64,000 bases of DNA from Parabacteroides faecis (GCF_014647375.1 NZ_BMPB01000006.1:62001-126000), one strand, 5' to 3'. Counted from the first letter of the stretch, positions 1 to 9,384 are shown. Numbers and translations: made by a program. The notes: generated by a model not told the origin, from the sequence alone.

Positions 1-164
1 AATATAAAAGGGTTTTTGAACTTAGCCGATATAAAAATCTGAGCTATGCAGAGATTTCGGAAGAAATGGGTGTTTCCGTGAATGCTGTTAAATTGTATCA
101 GAAAAAGGCATTGGCACAACTCCGGCTGGTTTTGAAAGAGTATTTACCGGCTTCTCTGGACTAA
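1..164 (+). CDS. ECF-type RNA polymerase sigma factor, C-terminal fragment (5' end outside window)
   Basis: The open frame enters from the left edge and stops with TAA at 162-164. It encodes about 53 residues that look like sigma-70 region 4: a helix-turn-helix with 'LSYAEISEEMGVSVNAVK' followed by 'KALAQLRLVLKEYL'. This region binds the -35 element in ECF (RpoE/FecI-like) factors. In Bacteroidales such factors commonly control glycan-uptake loci together with FecR anti-sigma proteins, but no fecR follows here. The next gene starts about 180 bases downstream. Only the tail is visible, so its target cannot be judged. Confidence 0.85.
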   Translation, partial: YKRVFELSRYKNLSYAEISEEMGVSVNAVKLYQKKALAQLRLVLKEYLPASLD

Positions 165-342
165 TCGAATTGAAGTAATTTGTTATCATTCGGGTATAAA
201 TAGATTCTATTTCGTAGATTATTAACTTTTTTATGAACGAAAAGTAACATAATCTCAAAATATAAACGCATCTTTGTTGCGATAAGAAATGATCGGCTTA
301 TCAGTTGTCGGCTTGTTAACGCAACAACAATAATAAATACTT

Positions 343-3228
343 ATGAAAAAGATTCTTATACTTATTGTTTTGTTGGGATTACTGTATCCTGACCGACCGC
401 TTGCACAGAATAGTATCAAGCTGTATCCTTATCAAATGATCCCGTCTCATCATCCCGATTACCTGCGTCATCATGTGAAATCGCCGGATGCCTCTTTTTT
501 TAATAACAAAATTCAGTTTATAGCCCTTCGTGACCTTTCCGGGGATTATAAACAAAAACTCGATCAATGGGTGGTTAAAGATAAGCTCGGAGATATCCTC
601 TGGGTTTCCTATCCTCTGGTTTTTCAGGATAACCTGAAAGAGGTCGTTGCCGAGATAAAGAAAAGGAATCTTTATCTGTTTGACCTTTGGGGATATATTC
701 CCGGCTCCGGCCCGGGCGGATACTGGACCCAGTTCGTTATTCCTGACGGCGTACTGAATCTTTTTGAAACGGAACTAGGGGATCGTTGGCTGGGTATGGA
801 TAACGGTGAACAGGACGGTCGTTATGTCGGTAGCTTTGCTCCCCGGATGTATCCTTTAGGGGCAGACCGTCGACAACAATACTTTAATTTCCAACGTCAT
901 TTCCAGGAAATGGGCGACCAGTTGGGGAATAAAATGGCCACGCTGGTTTCTCTGAATTTCGGGCATTATTTCCTGAAGGAAGGAGTATATACGCTGATCG
1001 GAGCCGAGACAGCCCAGGGGTTACCCAATTCACAGATCTATTATTCTTTTATCCGTGGCGCCGGTAAGCAATATGGTGTTAACTGGTTCGGAAATGCTTC
1101 CGTATGGAACCGTTGGGGATATAAGACATACGATTCGAATGCGACTAATATTGATGAAGACTACGGTAGCGGAGGTCCGTTGAAGGGTACTTCGCTCGGA
1201 TTGCTGAAACGACTGATCTATACCCATCTGATGTATGATTGCGTGGCTGTTGGTTTTGAAGGCTCTATGCGGATCGACGATAAGCAGCTCAGCCCGATCG
1301 GTAAAATACAGCAGAGTGCTGTTAAATGGATAGATAAACACGGTGATCCGGGTATAATGTACACACCGGTGGCGTTGATGACCGATTTCTTTTCCGGCTG
1401 GTCATTCCCGCGTCATTTATATTCGGGACAGGCTTATAAGGTATGGGGCAATTTACCGTACGAATTACCGGATTATCTGACCGACGGTATGCTCGATATT
1501 TTATATCCGGGCTATCAGGATGCCTCTTATTATAAAGATGAAAGAGGGTTTATCGCTCCGAACCCTTACGGAGATATTGCCGACTGCCTGATGAGTGATG
1601 CTCCCCTCTGGGTGTTGAAACAGTATCCGGTATTGGTCATTGCGGATGAGCTACGTCCGGGCAAAGAAATTAATGATAAGCTGAATGCTTATGTGAATGA
1701 AGGCGGGCATCTGGTCATTACGGCCGGTTCTTTGAAGAATATGCCGGATGGAATAGCCGGTATCCGTACCGGAGAAAAGACCGTGGTATGTACTGCCCCG
1801 GTAACTTATAAAGGACAGTCGTTGAAGGAACGCGCACCTTATACGCTGGCGGAGTTGGTCTATCCTGCATCTGCTACCGTATTGCAAAAAAGTAATGAAC
1901 TTCCGGCTGCTGTCGAACTGAATGCCGGGAAAGGGAAAGTGACGGTTCTAGCTTCTCCTTATGGAGTTACGGAGCAACCGCAATGTGAATTACCCGTAAA
2001 GGTGATGGAAGAAAAGCCGTTGGACAAACCTTATCCCATACTGAATCATACAAAAGCATTGATGGAAGATATTTTTGCTTCTATGCAACTGTTTGAGACC
2101 AATCCGGAATTGAGCCTTGTGACTTGTTCCAGGGGAAGCGGTGAATATACCGTCCTGATCTCCAATGAATATTGGGAGCCGAAAGATTTCTCGATCAGGG
2201 CAAAGACGGGAAAGATCGTTTCCATCAAAGAATTGCCGACCGACTGTTCGGAAATGAAAGCGGTGGGTTATACTCCGAAAGTAATGTTGAATACATCGGT
2301 TGGTAAAAATACCTCCCATACGATAGCCGGTGGGAATGTCCGTATTTTCCGTGTCCGTCTGGATAATGAGGCGGATGTGGCAGTCATGCCGGAAAGTATC
2401 CCGGTCCCGAATACGACCGGACGGGCACTTGTGCTGCGTAATATCCGGGATGTGAAGGAAGAGATCCTTTCACGTCCGACGTTCTTCGAGCATTATGACC
2501 GCGTCGTGATCGACTGGCGCTATCTGCATAATAAGGAAAAAGAAGCCTTGAGGCAGGAAGCCGGTTGGCTGGGACGGCAAAAACTGAAAATGACAGTCGA
2601 TCTGACTTCCGGTTTGAACCTCTATCCTGATTTGAGGATCGTAAATAATGATCCTCCTTTCTATCAGAAAAGTATGGAGATTATGAAAGGTGTTATCGAT
2701 AAGATGGAAATACTGGGGGCTGACGAATTGCTGATATCTACCCAGCGGACCATCGAGAACAATTATACGATGGAACAGTTCTATGCCTCACTGAAAGAAT
2801 CTTTCCAGGTATTATCCGACTATGCGGCGAAGAGAAATATCCGTTTATTATTGAGACAATCTGTTTCCCGTACACCTGATACGATCGAAGGGCTTCAGAA
2901 ACTGGTGGGAGAAGTGAACCGTCCGAATTTTACTTTGGCACCGGCCCTGTCGCTGCTGTTGAATAATGAAGCCGGCCTGGATGACGATTTGAATCGCCTG
3001 AAACAAATGGATATCAGAGATATTCTTATTTCCGCTCCGGAAAAAGATATCCATGGTCAACTGTGGAACACCAATGCCCCCCTATACAGATCCGGTAAAG
3101 CAACGCTCATCCGTAAGATACTGGCTGCATTCCCACAGGCAAATTACGTGATGGATGGCCTGTATACTTCGCAGGATGAAGAGTATATGGACGGGAAAGC
3201 GATGGACGAATTTGTCACCAAAAAATAA
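343..3228 (+). CDS. Large exported protein: TIM-barrel-like, GATase-like and sugar-isomerase-like regions (function unknown)
   Basis: A 961-residue protein with a Sec signal peptide (hydrophobic ILILIVLLGLL, predicted cleavage after residue 21, LAQ|N). Residues about 25-400 are rich in Trp/Tyr/Gly and have glycoside-hydrolase-like patches such as 'GAETAQGLPNSQIYYSF'. Residues about 420-530 resemble the GATase-like domain found in some beta-galactosidases ('YPVLVIADE...YVNEGGHLVITAG'). Residues about 700-955 look like a TIM barrel of the sugar-phosphate isomerase/epimerase type ('VVIDWRYL', 'ADELLISTQRTIENN', 'AAKRNIRLLLRQ'). The domain assignments are inferred by eye; no catalytic pair can be named. 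Its stop is 6 bases before the next start, so the two genes are almost certainly one operon. A carbohydrate-active role is plausible but unproven. Confidence 0.6.
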   Translation: MKKILILIVLLGLLYPDRPLAQNSIKLYPYQMIPSHHPDYLRHHVKSPDASFFNNKIQFIALRDLSGDYKQKLDQWVVKDKLGDILWVSYPLVFQDNLKEVVAEIKKRNLYLFDLWGYIPGSGPGGYWTQFVIPDGVLNLFETELGDRWLGMDNGEQDGRYVGSFAPRMYPLGADRRQQYFNFQRHFQEMGDQLGNKMATLVSLNFGHYFLKEGVYTLIGAETAQGLPNSQIYYSFIRGAGKQYGVNWFGNASVWNRWGYKTYDSNATNIDEDYGSGGPLKGTSLGLLKRLIYTHLMYDCVAVGFEGSMRIDDKQLSPIGKIQQSAVKWIDKHGDPGIMYTPVALMTDFFSGWSFPRHLYSGQAYKVWGNLPYELPDYLTDGMLDILYPGYQDASYYKDERGFIAPNPYGDIADCLMSDAPLWVLKQYPVLVIADELRPGKEINDKLNAYVNEGGHLVITAGSLKNMPDGIAGIRTGEKTVVCTAPVTYKGQSLKERAPYTLAELVYPASATVLQKSNELPAAVELNAGKGKVTVLASPYGVTEQPQCELPVKVMEEKPLDKPYPILNHTKALMEDIFASMQLFETNPELSLVTCSRGSGEYTVLISNEYWEPKDFSIRAKTGKIVSIKELPTDCSEMKAVGYTPKVMLNTSVGKNTSHTIAGGNVRIFRVRLDNEADVAVMPESIPVPNTTGRALVLRNIRDVKEEILSRPTFFEHYDRVVIDWRYLHNKEKEALRQEAGWLGRQKLKMTVDLTSGLNLYPDLRIVNNDPPFYQKSMEIMKGVIDKMEILGADELLISTQRTIENNYTMEQFYASLKESFQVLSDYAAKRNIRLLLRQSVSRTPDTIEGLQKLVGEVNRPNFTLAPALSLLLNNEAGLDDDLNRLKQMDIRDILISAPEKDIHGQLWNTNAPLYRSGKATLIRKILAAFPQANYVMDGLYTSQDEEYMDGKAMDEFVTKK

Positions 3229-3234
3229 TCATCT

Positions 3235-6200
3235 ATGTGGAAAAAATTATTGATTACAGGATGTATGGCCTTCTGCCTGTTAAGCGGAGGGATACTATCC
3301 GCACAACCCAGTTGTGAGACGAAAGAGGAGGTTACCTCCGAACAACTGGACAGGACGCAAAAAGGACTGGTTGCCATGATGAAAGAGCTGAAAAACGACT
3401 CTTATTTTCAGGCGGAACTGGATAAAGCTGCTGCCCAGTCGACCCCATCCAAACAGATGGAAGCGTATAAGAGTTTGGCTGCCCGTTTGCTTTCTGTCCT
3501 GGAGATACAGGCAGAACTGGAATGGATGAAGCCGGAAGCGATTCAGGAAGCGTTGGGTATCATGAAGAAAAACTCCGGCTTTGATGCCGCATTGGCAGAT
3601 AAACGTTTCGGTGAACTGAAATCGTTGCTTGCCGGAGGATTTGACGGTATTTATACCGGTGATCCCCAGGCAGTCGATAAGGCAAACAAGGCATTGACGC
3701 TGAAACGTAAACTGATGCTGATGAGCCCGGATGTGAATGTCGACAAAATGTTGACGGTTAAGTTCGACCTGGGAGAAAGGGCTAATTTCGTAGGTGCGGG
3801 CAGTCTGGGTATCCAGCCGAATAACTGGTCGAACCTGAGCTCCGCGAGCCGTAAGAACTTCAAAGCCCAACTGGTTGAGTTATCCGGTCTGAAAAGTGGT
3901 GATCTCAGTGAAAAGACACTTTATAAACCGGCTGTAGACGGTTCCTCTGTCACTGACCTGGTATTGAACTGGGACGGGAAGCGATTGATGTTTACCGCTT
4001 TGGATACGGCACGGAGGTGGCAGGTACATGAACTGAATATCGATGGGGGAGACGCTAGACAGGTAACCAATATACCTGAACCGGATCTGGAGTTCTTTGA
4101 CGGAACTTATCTGCCTGACGGACGCATGCTGGCGATTTCCAATATCGGTTATCAGGGCGTTCCTTGTGTAAACGGCAGTGATGCGGTGGGTAATATGGTT
4201 TTGTATGACCCCAGTAACGGCTACCTGCGCCGCCTGACATTCGACCAGGATGCGAACTGGCATCCGGTAGTGATGGCAAACGGAAAAGTAATGTATGTAC
4301 GTTGGGAATATACCGACCTGACGCACTACTTCTCCCGCATAGTCATGCATATGAATCCGGACGGAACGGAACAAAAGTCGTTGTATGGCAGCGGTTCCAT
4401 GTTTCCGAACAGTATTTTCGACGTGCAGCCGTTACCGAAACGTACCAACCGTTTTGTCGGTGTTATCTCCGGGCATCACGGTGTGGCACGTTCCGGCCGT
4501 CTGATGATCTTTGACCCGGCAAAGAGCCGTAAAGAAGAAAAGGGTATGATCCAGGAATTGCCTTTCCGCGGTCGTCCGATCATCCCTGAAATAAAGGATG
4601 AGTTGGTGAACGGTGTATGGCCTCAGTTCATCAAACCGTATCCGCTGACCGACGAGACATTCCTCGTAACAGCCAAGCTGTCTCCGTATAGCCGTTGGGG
4701 TGTTTATCTGGTGGATATTTACGATAACCTGACATTGGTAGCCAATGCGGATGAAGCCGGTATGATCTATTCCGTTCCGGTAAAGAGTACGCCGGTTCCT
4801 CCGGCTATCCCTGACCGTATCAAACCAAATGAAAAGGAAGCGACAGTGTTTATCCAGGATATTTATGAAGGGGAAGGTTTGAGAGGCGTACCGCGCGGAG
4901 AGATCAAATCGTTCCGTGTCTATGCCTATGAATATGCTTATCGCCGGACCTTGTCCGACCATTATAATCATGGTATTCAGGCTGGCTGGGATATCAAACG
5001 CCTGCTGGGAACTGTTCCGGTGGAAGAAGACGGTTCTGCTATTTTCAAGATTCCGGCTAACACGCCTGTTTCCCTTCAACCGCTCGATGCACAGGGGCGT
5101 GCCGTACAGTGGATGCGCAGCTGGCTGACGGGTATGCCGGGCGAAGTGGTTTCGTGTGTCGGTTGCCATGAAGACCAGAACACGATACCTGTGCCGAAGA
5201 GGGTGCTGGCTTCTACCCGTAAGCCTCACGAACTGACGATTGCCGACGGCGGGGTTCGCTCTTATGCCTTTAAGTATGAGGTACAGCCGATACTCGACCG
5301 GGCTTGTGTAGCCTGCCATGACGGAAGTAAAGCCGGACGCCCGAATTTTAAAGATACGACTTCCGTAGGTATTACCGACTGGAGCGGTACGCGTTATTTC
5401 CAGAAGAGTTACCTGGCATTTCATCCTTATGTGAACCGTCAGGGACCGGAAGCGGATATGTATGTCATGAGTCCGTATGAATATCATGCATCTACCAGTG
5501 AGATCGTCCGTATGTTGGAACGGGGGCATTATAATGTGAAACTGACCGACAGTGAGTGGGATCATCTGGTGATGTGGATCGATATGAATGCTTCGGGACG
5601 CGGTGAGTTCGACGCCGATCCGCTGAATGGGTATGACCAGTATGAACGCCGTATCGAACTGGCTGATAAATATGCGAATAATGCAGGTGTGGACTGGCGT
5701 AAAGAGTTGGCCGATTATGCCTCTTATCTGAAAGATAAAGGCGAAATCCGTCCGGAAATGCCGGAAAAGGTAGCTCCTGTAAAACATAAAGAGGTGAAGA
5801 TGAAAGGCTGGCCGTTAACGACGGAAGATATTCAGGCGATGTTGTCAAAGGAAAAGGGACTTAGAAAAGAGATCGAAGTGGCCGACGGTGTCAAGATCGC
5901 TTTCGTTCGTGTTCCTGCCGGTAAGTTCGTGATGGGTACGAATAACGGTTATCCGGACCAGGCTCCTGAATTCAAAGCTGAAGTAAAACAAGGTTTCTGG
6001 ATGACAGAAAAAGAGTTGACGAACGCACAGTATAATGCCTTGGTTCCTGATCACGACAGTCGTATTTATGCACAGCATTGGAAAGATCATACGACTCCCG
6101 GTTATCCGGCGAATAAGCCGAACCAGCCGGTTATCCGTGTCAGCTACGAAGAGGCGATGAAATATTGTGAGATGCTTTCGGAAAAGACCGGATTGAAGGT

Positions 6201-6696
6201 GACGCTCCCGACTGAAGTACAGTGGGAGTGGGCTTGCCGTGGTGGTAGCGACCAGCCGTTCTGGTATGGTGCGATGGATGCGAACTTCGGTCCTTATGAA
6301 AACCTGGCCGATGTCCAGTTGGAAAAGATGGCAGTAACAGGTATCGATCCGCAGCCGATGGAGAAGGATAATCCCTGGTTCCCATATTATAATTACATGC
6401 CGAAGGTTGAAACGGTCAATGATGGAATGATGATCCCGACCGACGAATATAGTTATAAGCCGAACCCGTTCGGACTGATCAATATGCATGGAAATCTGCA
6501 GGAATGGACCCGTTCGTTGTATGTTCCTTATCCTTACAGCGAGAAAGCCCAGGCGGCAGCCAACCCCCGTCAGGTGGTAGCCCGTGGCGGTTCATGGGTA
6601 GATCGTCCGAAAGATGCCACAGCCACTGCGCGCCGTGTTTATCTGCCCTGGCAGCGTGTTAATAATGTAGGGCTTCGCCTGATTATTGAGGATTGA
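3235..6696 (+). CDS. Exported HzsA-like di-haem protein fused to a formylglycine-generating-enzyme (SUMF1/EgtB/PvdO) domain
   Basis: A 1153-residue exported protein with a signal peptide ending near 'GGILSAQ'. Residues about 200-600 contain propeller-like repeats of the PD40/hydrazine-synthase-alpha-related type ('PDGRMLAISNIGYQG', 'NPDGTEQKSLYGSG'). Two c-type haem motifs follow: CVGCH at residues 641-645 and CVACH at 691-695. The C-terminal part (about 870-1150) is a SUMF1/EgtB/PvdO domain: 'PAGKFVMGT', 'TLPTEVQWEWACRGG', 'NPFGLINMHGNLQEWTRS', 'ARGGSWVDRP'. Fusions of this kind are annotated in Bacteroidota and Planctomycetota, but their reaction is not established. Real hydrazine synthesis is not implied. 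Haem attachment would require cytochrome c maturation in the periplasm. The gene is co-transcribed with the preceding exported protein and followed by a strong terminator. Confidence 0.8.
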   Translation: MWKKLLITGCMAFCLLSGGILSAQPSCETKEEVTSEQLDRTQKGLVAMMKELKNDSYFQAELDKAAAQSTPSKQMEAYKSLAARLLSVLEIQAELEWMKPEAIQEALGIMKKNSGFDAALADKRFGELKSLLAGGFDGIYTGDPQAVDKANKALTLKRKLMLMSPDVNVDKMLTVKFDLGERANFVGAGSLGIQPNNWSNLSSASRKNFKAQLVELSGLKSGDLSEKTLYKPAVDGSSVTDLVLNWDGKRLMFTALDTARRWQVHELNIDGGDARQVTNIPEPDLEFFDGTYLPDGRMLAISNIGYQGVPCVNGSDAVGNMVLYDPSNGYLRRLTFDQDANWHPVVMANGKVMYVRWEYTDLTHYFSRIVMHMNPDGTEQKSLYGSGSMFPNSIFDVQPLPKRTNRFVGVISGHHGVARSGRLMIFDPAKSRKEEKGMIQELPFRGRPIIPEIKDELVNGVWPQFIKPYPLTDETFLVTAKLSPYSRWGVYLVDIYDNLTLVANADEAGMIYSVPVKSTPVPPAIPDRIKPNEKEATVFIQDIYEGEGLRGVPRGEIKSFRVYAYEYAYRRTLSDHYNHGIQAGWDIKRLLGTVPVEEDGSAIFKIPANTPVSLQPLDAQGRAVQWMRSWLTGMPGEVVSCVGCHEDQNTIPVPKRVLASTRKPHELTIADGGVRSYAFKYEVQPILDRACVACHDGSKAGRPNFKDTTSVGITDWSGTRYFQKSYLAFHPYVNRQGPEADMYVMSPYEYHASTSEIVRMLERGHYNVKLTDSEWDHLVMWIDMNASGRGEFDADPLNGYDQYERRIELADKYANNAGVDWRKELADYASYLKDKGEIRPEMPEKVAPVKHKEVKMKGWPLTTEDIQAMLSKEKGLRKEIEVADGVKIAFVRVPAGKFVMGTNNGYPDQAPEFKAEVKQGFWMTEKELTNAQYNALVPDHDSRIYAQHWKDHTTPGYPANKPNQPVIRVSYEEAMKYCEMLSEKTGLKVTLPTEVQWEWACRGGSDQPFWYGAMDANFGPYENLADVQLEKMAVTGIDPQPMEKDNPWFPYYNYMPKVETVNDGMMIPTDEYSYKPNPFGLINMHGNLQEWTRSLYVPYPYSEKAQAAANPRQVVARGGSWVDRPKDATATARRVYLPWQRVNNVGLRLIIED

Positions 6697-6709
6697 AAAT
6701 ATTAGTCTA

Positions 6710-6755
6710 ATATAAAAGAAGTTGTATTTCACATGAAATACAACTTCTTTTATAT
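6710..6755. terminator. Long hairpin terminator between convergent genes
   Basis: A near-perfect stem of about 20 bp pairs 6710-6730 with 6735-6755 around the 4-base loop ACAT. The stem ends are A/T-rich on both sides, so it can terminate transcription from either strand. It lies 14 bases after the stop of the haem/FGE fusion gene and faces the convergent WG-repeat gene. Confidence 0.85.
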
Positions 6756-7157
6756 TTAGAGTAAATAGCGTAGAGATTCAGGATTTCTTCTTGTGTCCCA
6801 GACTAATGCTATTCGGATATGTTTCTTTTCTATCGTGTAATATATTTTACAATTTCATCGGTTTGACTTAATCGGCTGATGGATAAACCTTTTGCAGAAT
6901 ATTTGAATTTCAGAAGTAACGATTTAGTAACCGTGCGTATTTCAGCGTTTTATAATGCAATACTATCAAATAACTCACGCTAAAAATAAACAAAACTAAT
7001 GCAATAAAGATCAGAAACTTCCAGTTCTAACAATTTTATCGAATCGATCTTCTGGAAGCTTTTAAATGTAACTACCATATTTCTTTATTGTTTATTTGAC
7101 TTTTATCTTCAATGCCTTCCTCCTTGCACTTCTTATTTAGCTCTTCTTCTTTTTTAT
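6756..7157. other. Gene-free A/T-rich stretch before the WG-repeat gene's 3' end
   Basis: About 400 bases with no supportable open frame on either strand. The only structure seen is a weak inverted repeat (CTTCCAG near 7018 and CTGGAAG near 7052) that could be a poor terminator for the minus-strand gene. Base composition drops towards A/T here compared with the plus-strand operon to the left. Confidence 0.4.
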
Positions 7158-8303
7158 TTATTCGGAGAGTTTTCGTCTCGTCTCGGTACAAATACGTTTA
7201 ACATCTTCCATTGATGCGCCATTGCCCTTTTTGTCCACTATACCTACTGAAATACCTTCTCTGCCGCCAACTTTCACTTGAAACAGTGGCTCGACAAAAT
7301 GCGCTGAACTTTGGTAATGCTTCATAAACGATGTAATGTATCTTTCCACTTGAGATATTGCGTTTAGCACCGTAGAATTGGCTTCTTTTTCGGTATATGT
7401 AATATCGAGGTTATCGAGGTTTAGTGTTATGAGGAACGAGAATATACCATATTTTTGAGTACGTACGCCTCGCGAGATTTCTGTGGTTGCTTTTGTTATC
7501 TCTATACTGTGAAACAAGTCGTCTGCCAATAATCCCCAATCAGATTCATATATTACTTTCAATACATCCAACTCACCCTGCAATCTTGTATCTCCCTCAT
7601 GAGTTATAAAAAGCCGATTAAAATCATCCAACTGAATCGTGTACTCTCGCCAAGCTTCATCTTTGCTTAATAAGAGACCGTGACCAGTAACCTTGACCTT
7701 TTTAAGCGATAATCCAGCCCCAGAAGACATATTTGCTACCTTACGTTCTTTTGCTAGCCGAAGGCTATCGGCAGCACGTTGGGTGGCCACAGCGCTATCT
7801 ACTCGAATTTTTTGCAGTTTTTGAGCCATAAGAACACTATCCCGACGTGTTTGCTCTTTTTGCTCTTTCACAATAATATTTGCGTCTACTTCAGACAAAC
7901 GGGCATAAAAATTGTTATATTTCCCTTTAATCTTTCGTCTTGAAACTATTTGAAGAGCTTTATCGTATTTCTTATTCTTTTGATTTTGAGAGTTCCCATA
8001 TTGGTATTTAATCAAGATATCTCCATTGAGATCAATGAAAGCCATTTGGATATTGTTTCCAACACCCCATACTGTTGGTTGATAATGGTTGTCTATAATA
8101 ACTTCTGCTATTCCGTCTTCATTAAAATCATAAGCTCTACTAAATTGTGGATGAATAATCCATTCTCCGAATAAATCTTGATATCCCCATTTTGAAACAA
8201 CATTTCGTTGAGCGGGCTTAATTTTTACATTATTTTGTGAGTAAGCAACAAAAGGTAAAATAGCTAATTGTGCTACAAGGAAGGCTTTAAATATAACTTT
8301 CAT
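7158..8303 (-). CDS. Exported WG-repeat protein with a charged helical middle
   Basis: A 381-residue protein with a signal peptide (ends near 'PFVAYSQ'). Residues about 35-95 hold one or two degenerate WG beta-repeats ('SKWGYQDLFGEWIIHPQFSRAY', with 'FIDLNGDILIKYQY'). WG repeats are short repeats of uncertain function, usually in exported or surface proteins. Residues about 140-190 are Lys/Arg/Glu/Gln-rich and likely helical. The last 180 residues are unrecognised. The gene stands alone between a terminator and the mobilization scar, and its region is poorer in G+C than the flanking operons, hinting at accessory DNA. The function is unknown. Confidence 0.6.
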   Translation of the reverse strand: MKVIFKAFLVAQLAILPFVAYSQNNVKIKPAQRNVVSKWGYQDLFGEWIIHPQFSRAYDFNEDGIAEVIIDNHYQPTVWGVGNNIQMAFIDLNGDILIKYQYGNSQNQKNKKYDKALQIVSRRKIKGKYNNFYARLSEVDANIIVKEQKEQTRRDSVLMAQKLQKIRVDSAVATQRAADSLRLAKERKVANMSSGAGLSLKKVKVTGHGLLLSKDEAWREYTIQLDDFNRLFITHEGDTRLQGELDVLKVIYESDWGLLADDLFHSIEITKATTEISRGVRTQKYGIFSFLITLNLDNLDITYTEKEANSTVLNAISQVERYITSFMKHYQSSAHFVEPLFQVKVGGREGISVGIVDKKGNGASMEDVKRICTETRRKLSE

Positions 8304-8440
8304 ATAGGATTACTCTTATTATCTTTTCGCCTGTAAATTTAGTAAATATCTGCAAATCAACCCTGTTTATCTTTTAAAACCTTTGCTTTTACCTACTTCA
8401 GGCTTTGCAGGGAGTTTTATATGCGGTTTTACGGTTTACT

Positions 8441-9151
8441 TTATTTCTTGGTATTTCTGTTTGAATCAGTCGAGGATATTCTGCCCATTGAGGGAAAGGC
8501 GGAGCTTGCCGAGGTTATCGGATTTTTTCTCGATTTTGAGTTGAACGTTTTTGGCTTGGAAATGCAGCTTGTGTCGGGAGAGTAGAATTTAACCGATTCA
8601 CCTGAAAGAGTTTTGCCGAATAAGAGCGAACGGATAGAATCGAAAGTAAGTCTGATTTGTTCGCATAATCCCACAATACGCATCTGTTCTTTCATTATCG
8701 GGAAATATTTGTTAATGATGTTCAATTCTTCCAGAGCTTTATAGGATTCATACTCTTGTAGGAGTTGTTCGAGTCGGGCTTTGATTTCGGTAATCTCTTT
8801 CTCCTTTTGCCGGATGTAATTGTACATATCGAGGAATTTCTCTTGCGCTTCGTTCTTGCAGTCGTGCAGATCGCGAACACTATCATAAACTTCTTCTTTT
8901 TGTTCTTGTAGTATCTTGATGTCTTCTTTCAAGTCTTCGTTCTTTGCATATAAATCCCGGTAAAACGGTGGAGTAAATATATGTCGGGTACCAGAGCCTT
9001 TAATACTTCGCTCTAGTCCGTATTTTACCATTTTCTCGGCATAGGTATACTGATACAATTTCAGGTTATCCCGCGTCATAATATTATTGGTACACAGACG
9101 GACGGTATCTTTCAGGCTTTTTCTGGCAAGTGGAGTCCATTTTATTACCAT
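8441..9151 (-). pseudogene. Chimeric remnant: ParE/RelE-like toxin start joined to a frameshifted MobV-type relaxase tail
   Basis: The first about 16 residues ('VIKWTPLARKSLKDT') look like the start of a ParE/RelE toxin. From about residue 18 on, the protein instead resembles the rear part of Bacteroidota MobV/Pre relaxases: 'LYQYTYAEKMVKYGLER', 'KGSGTRH', a long coiled coil (about residues 75-140), then 'GLCEQIRLTFDSIRSLLFG'. The usual MobV ending is present but in another frame: between about 8560 and 8450 the shifted frame reads 'AKNVQLKIEKKSDNLGKLRL' and 'SLNGQNILD', then TGA where Trp is expected, then 'FKQKYQEIK'. The N-terminal relaxase catalytic half is missing. The annotated tail of the open frame (from about 'SCISKPK') is therefore out-of-frame read-through. 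This is a deletion scar, not a working toxin or relaxase. Confidence 0.75.
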
Positions 9152-9384
9152 GACTGTATTTCTTTGTCCAGTTCATCAGAAGTGATGCTTAAACCTGCTT
9201 CATCTTCTTTTTCTGCCTGTGCCATATATTCTTTCAGTAAAGAAGAAGGCATTGTATAACTGGACTCTCCTTTCAGTTTGTGTACTAATTCCTGCAATTT
9301 ACGGATAGCCTCCTCGCTGTTAATGTCGGCAAGTATTTCTCGAATCAAGAGCGCTTTTCTTGCTTCTATTTCCATTGTTGTCAT
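9145..9384 (-). CDS. Putative antitoxin of a ParE/RelE-type pair, toxin lost
   Basis: 79 residues, acidic and helical ('REILADINSEEAIRKLQELV', 'DELDKEIQSW'), typical in size and composition of Bacteroidota antitoxins encoded just before ParE/RelE toxins. Its 3' end overlaps the start of the chimeric toxin remnant by 7 bases, the usual arrangement for such pairs. A minus-strand TATCTTTG (9426-9419) fits a -7 box about 35 bases before the ATG. Since only the toxin's first residues survive, the antitoxin is now orphaned. Family assignment is by context and composition, so it is moderately sure. Confidence 0.6.
   Translation of the reverse strand: MTTMEIEARKALLIREILADINSEEAIRKLQELVHKLKGESSYTMPSSLLKEYMAQAEKEDEAGLSITSDELDKEIQSW

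Noticed and set aside
1-3228. Pairing of the sigma fragment with the first large exported gene as a standard sigma/FecR/SusC locus
   Set aside because: No fecR or susC follows the sigma tail; only proximity links them.
4432-5787. Long open frame (about 450 codons) on the minus strand inside the haem/FGE fusion gene
   Set aside because: It is wholly antisense to a gene with clear domains and haem motifs, and its translation has no signal or family motif; it arises from codon bias of the real gene.
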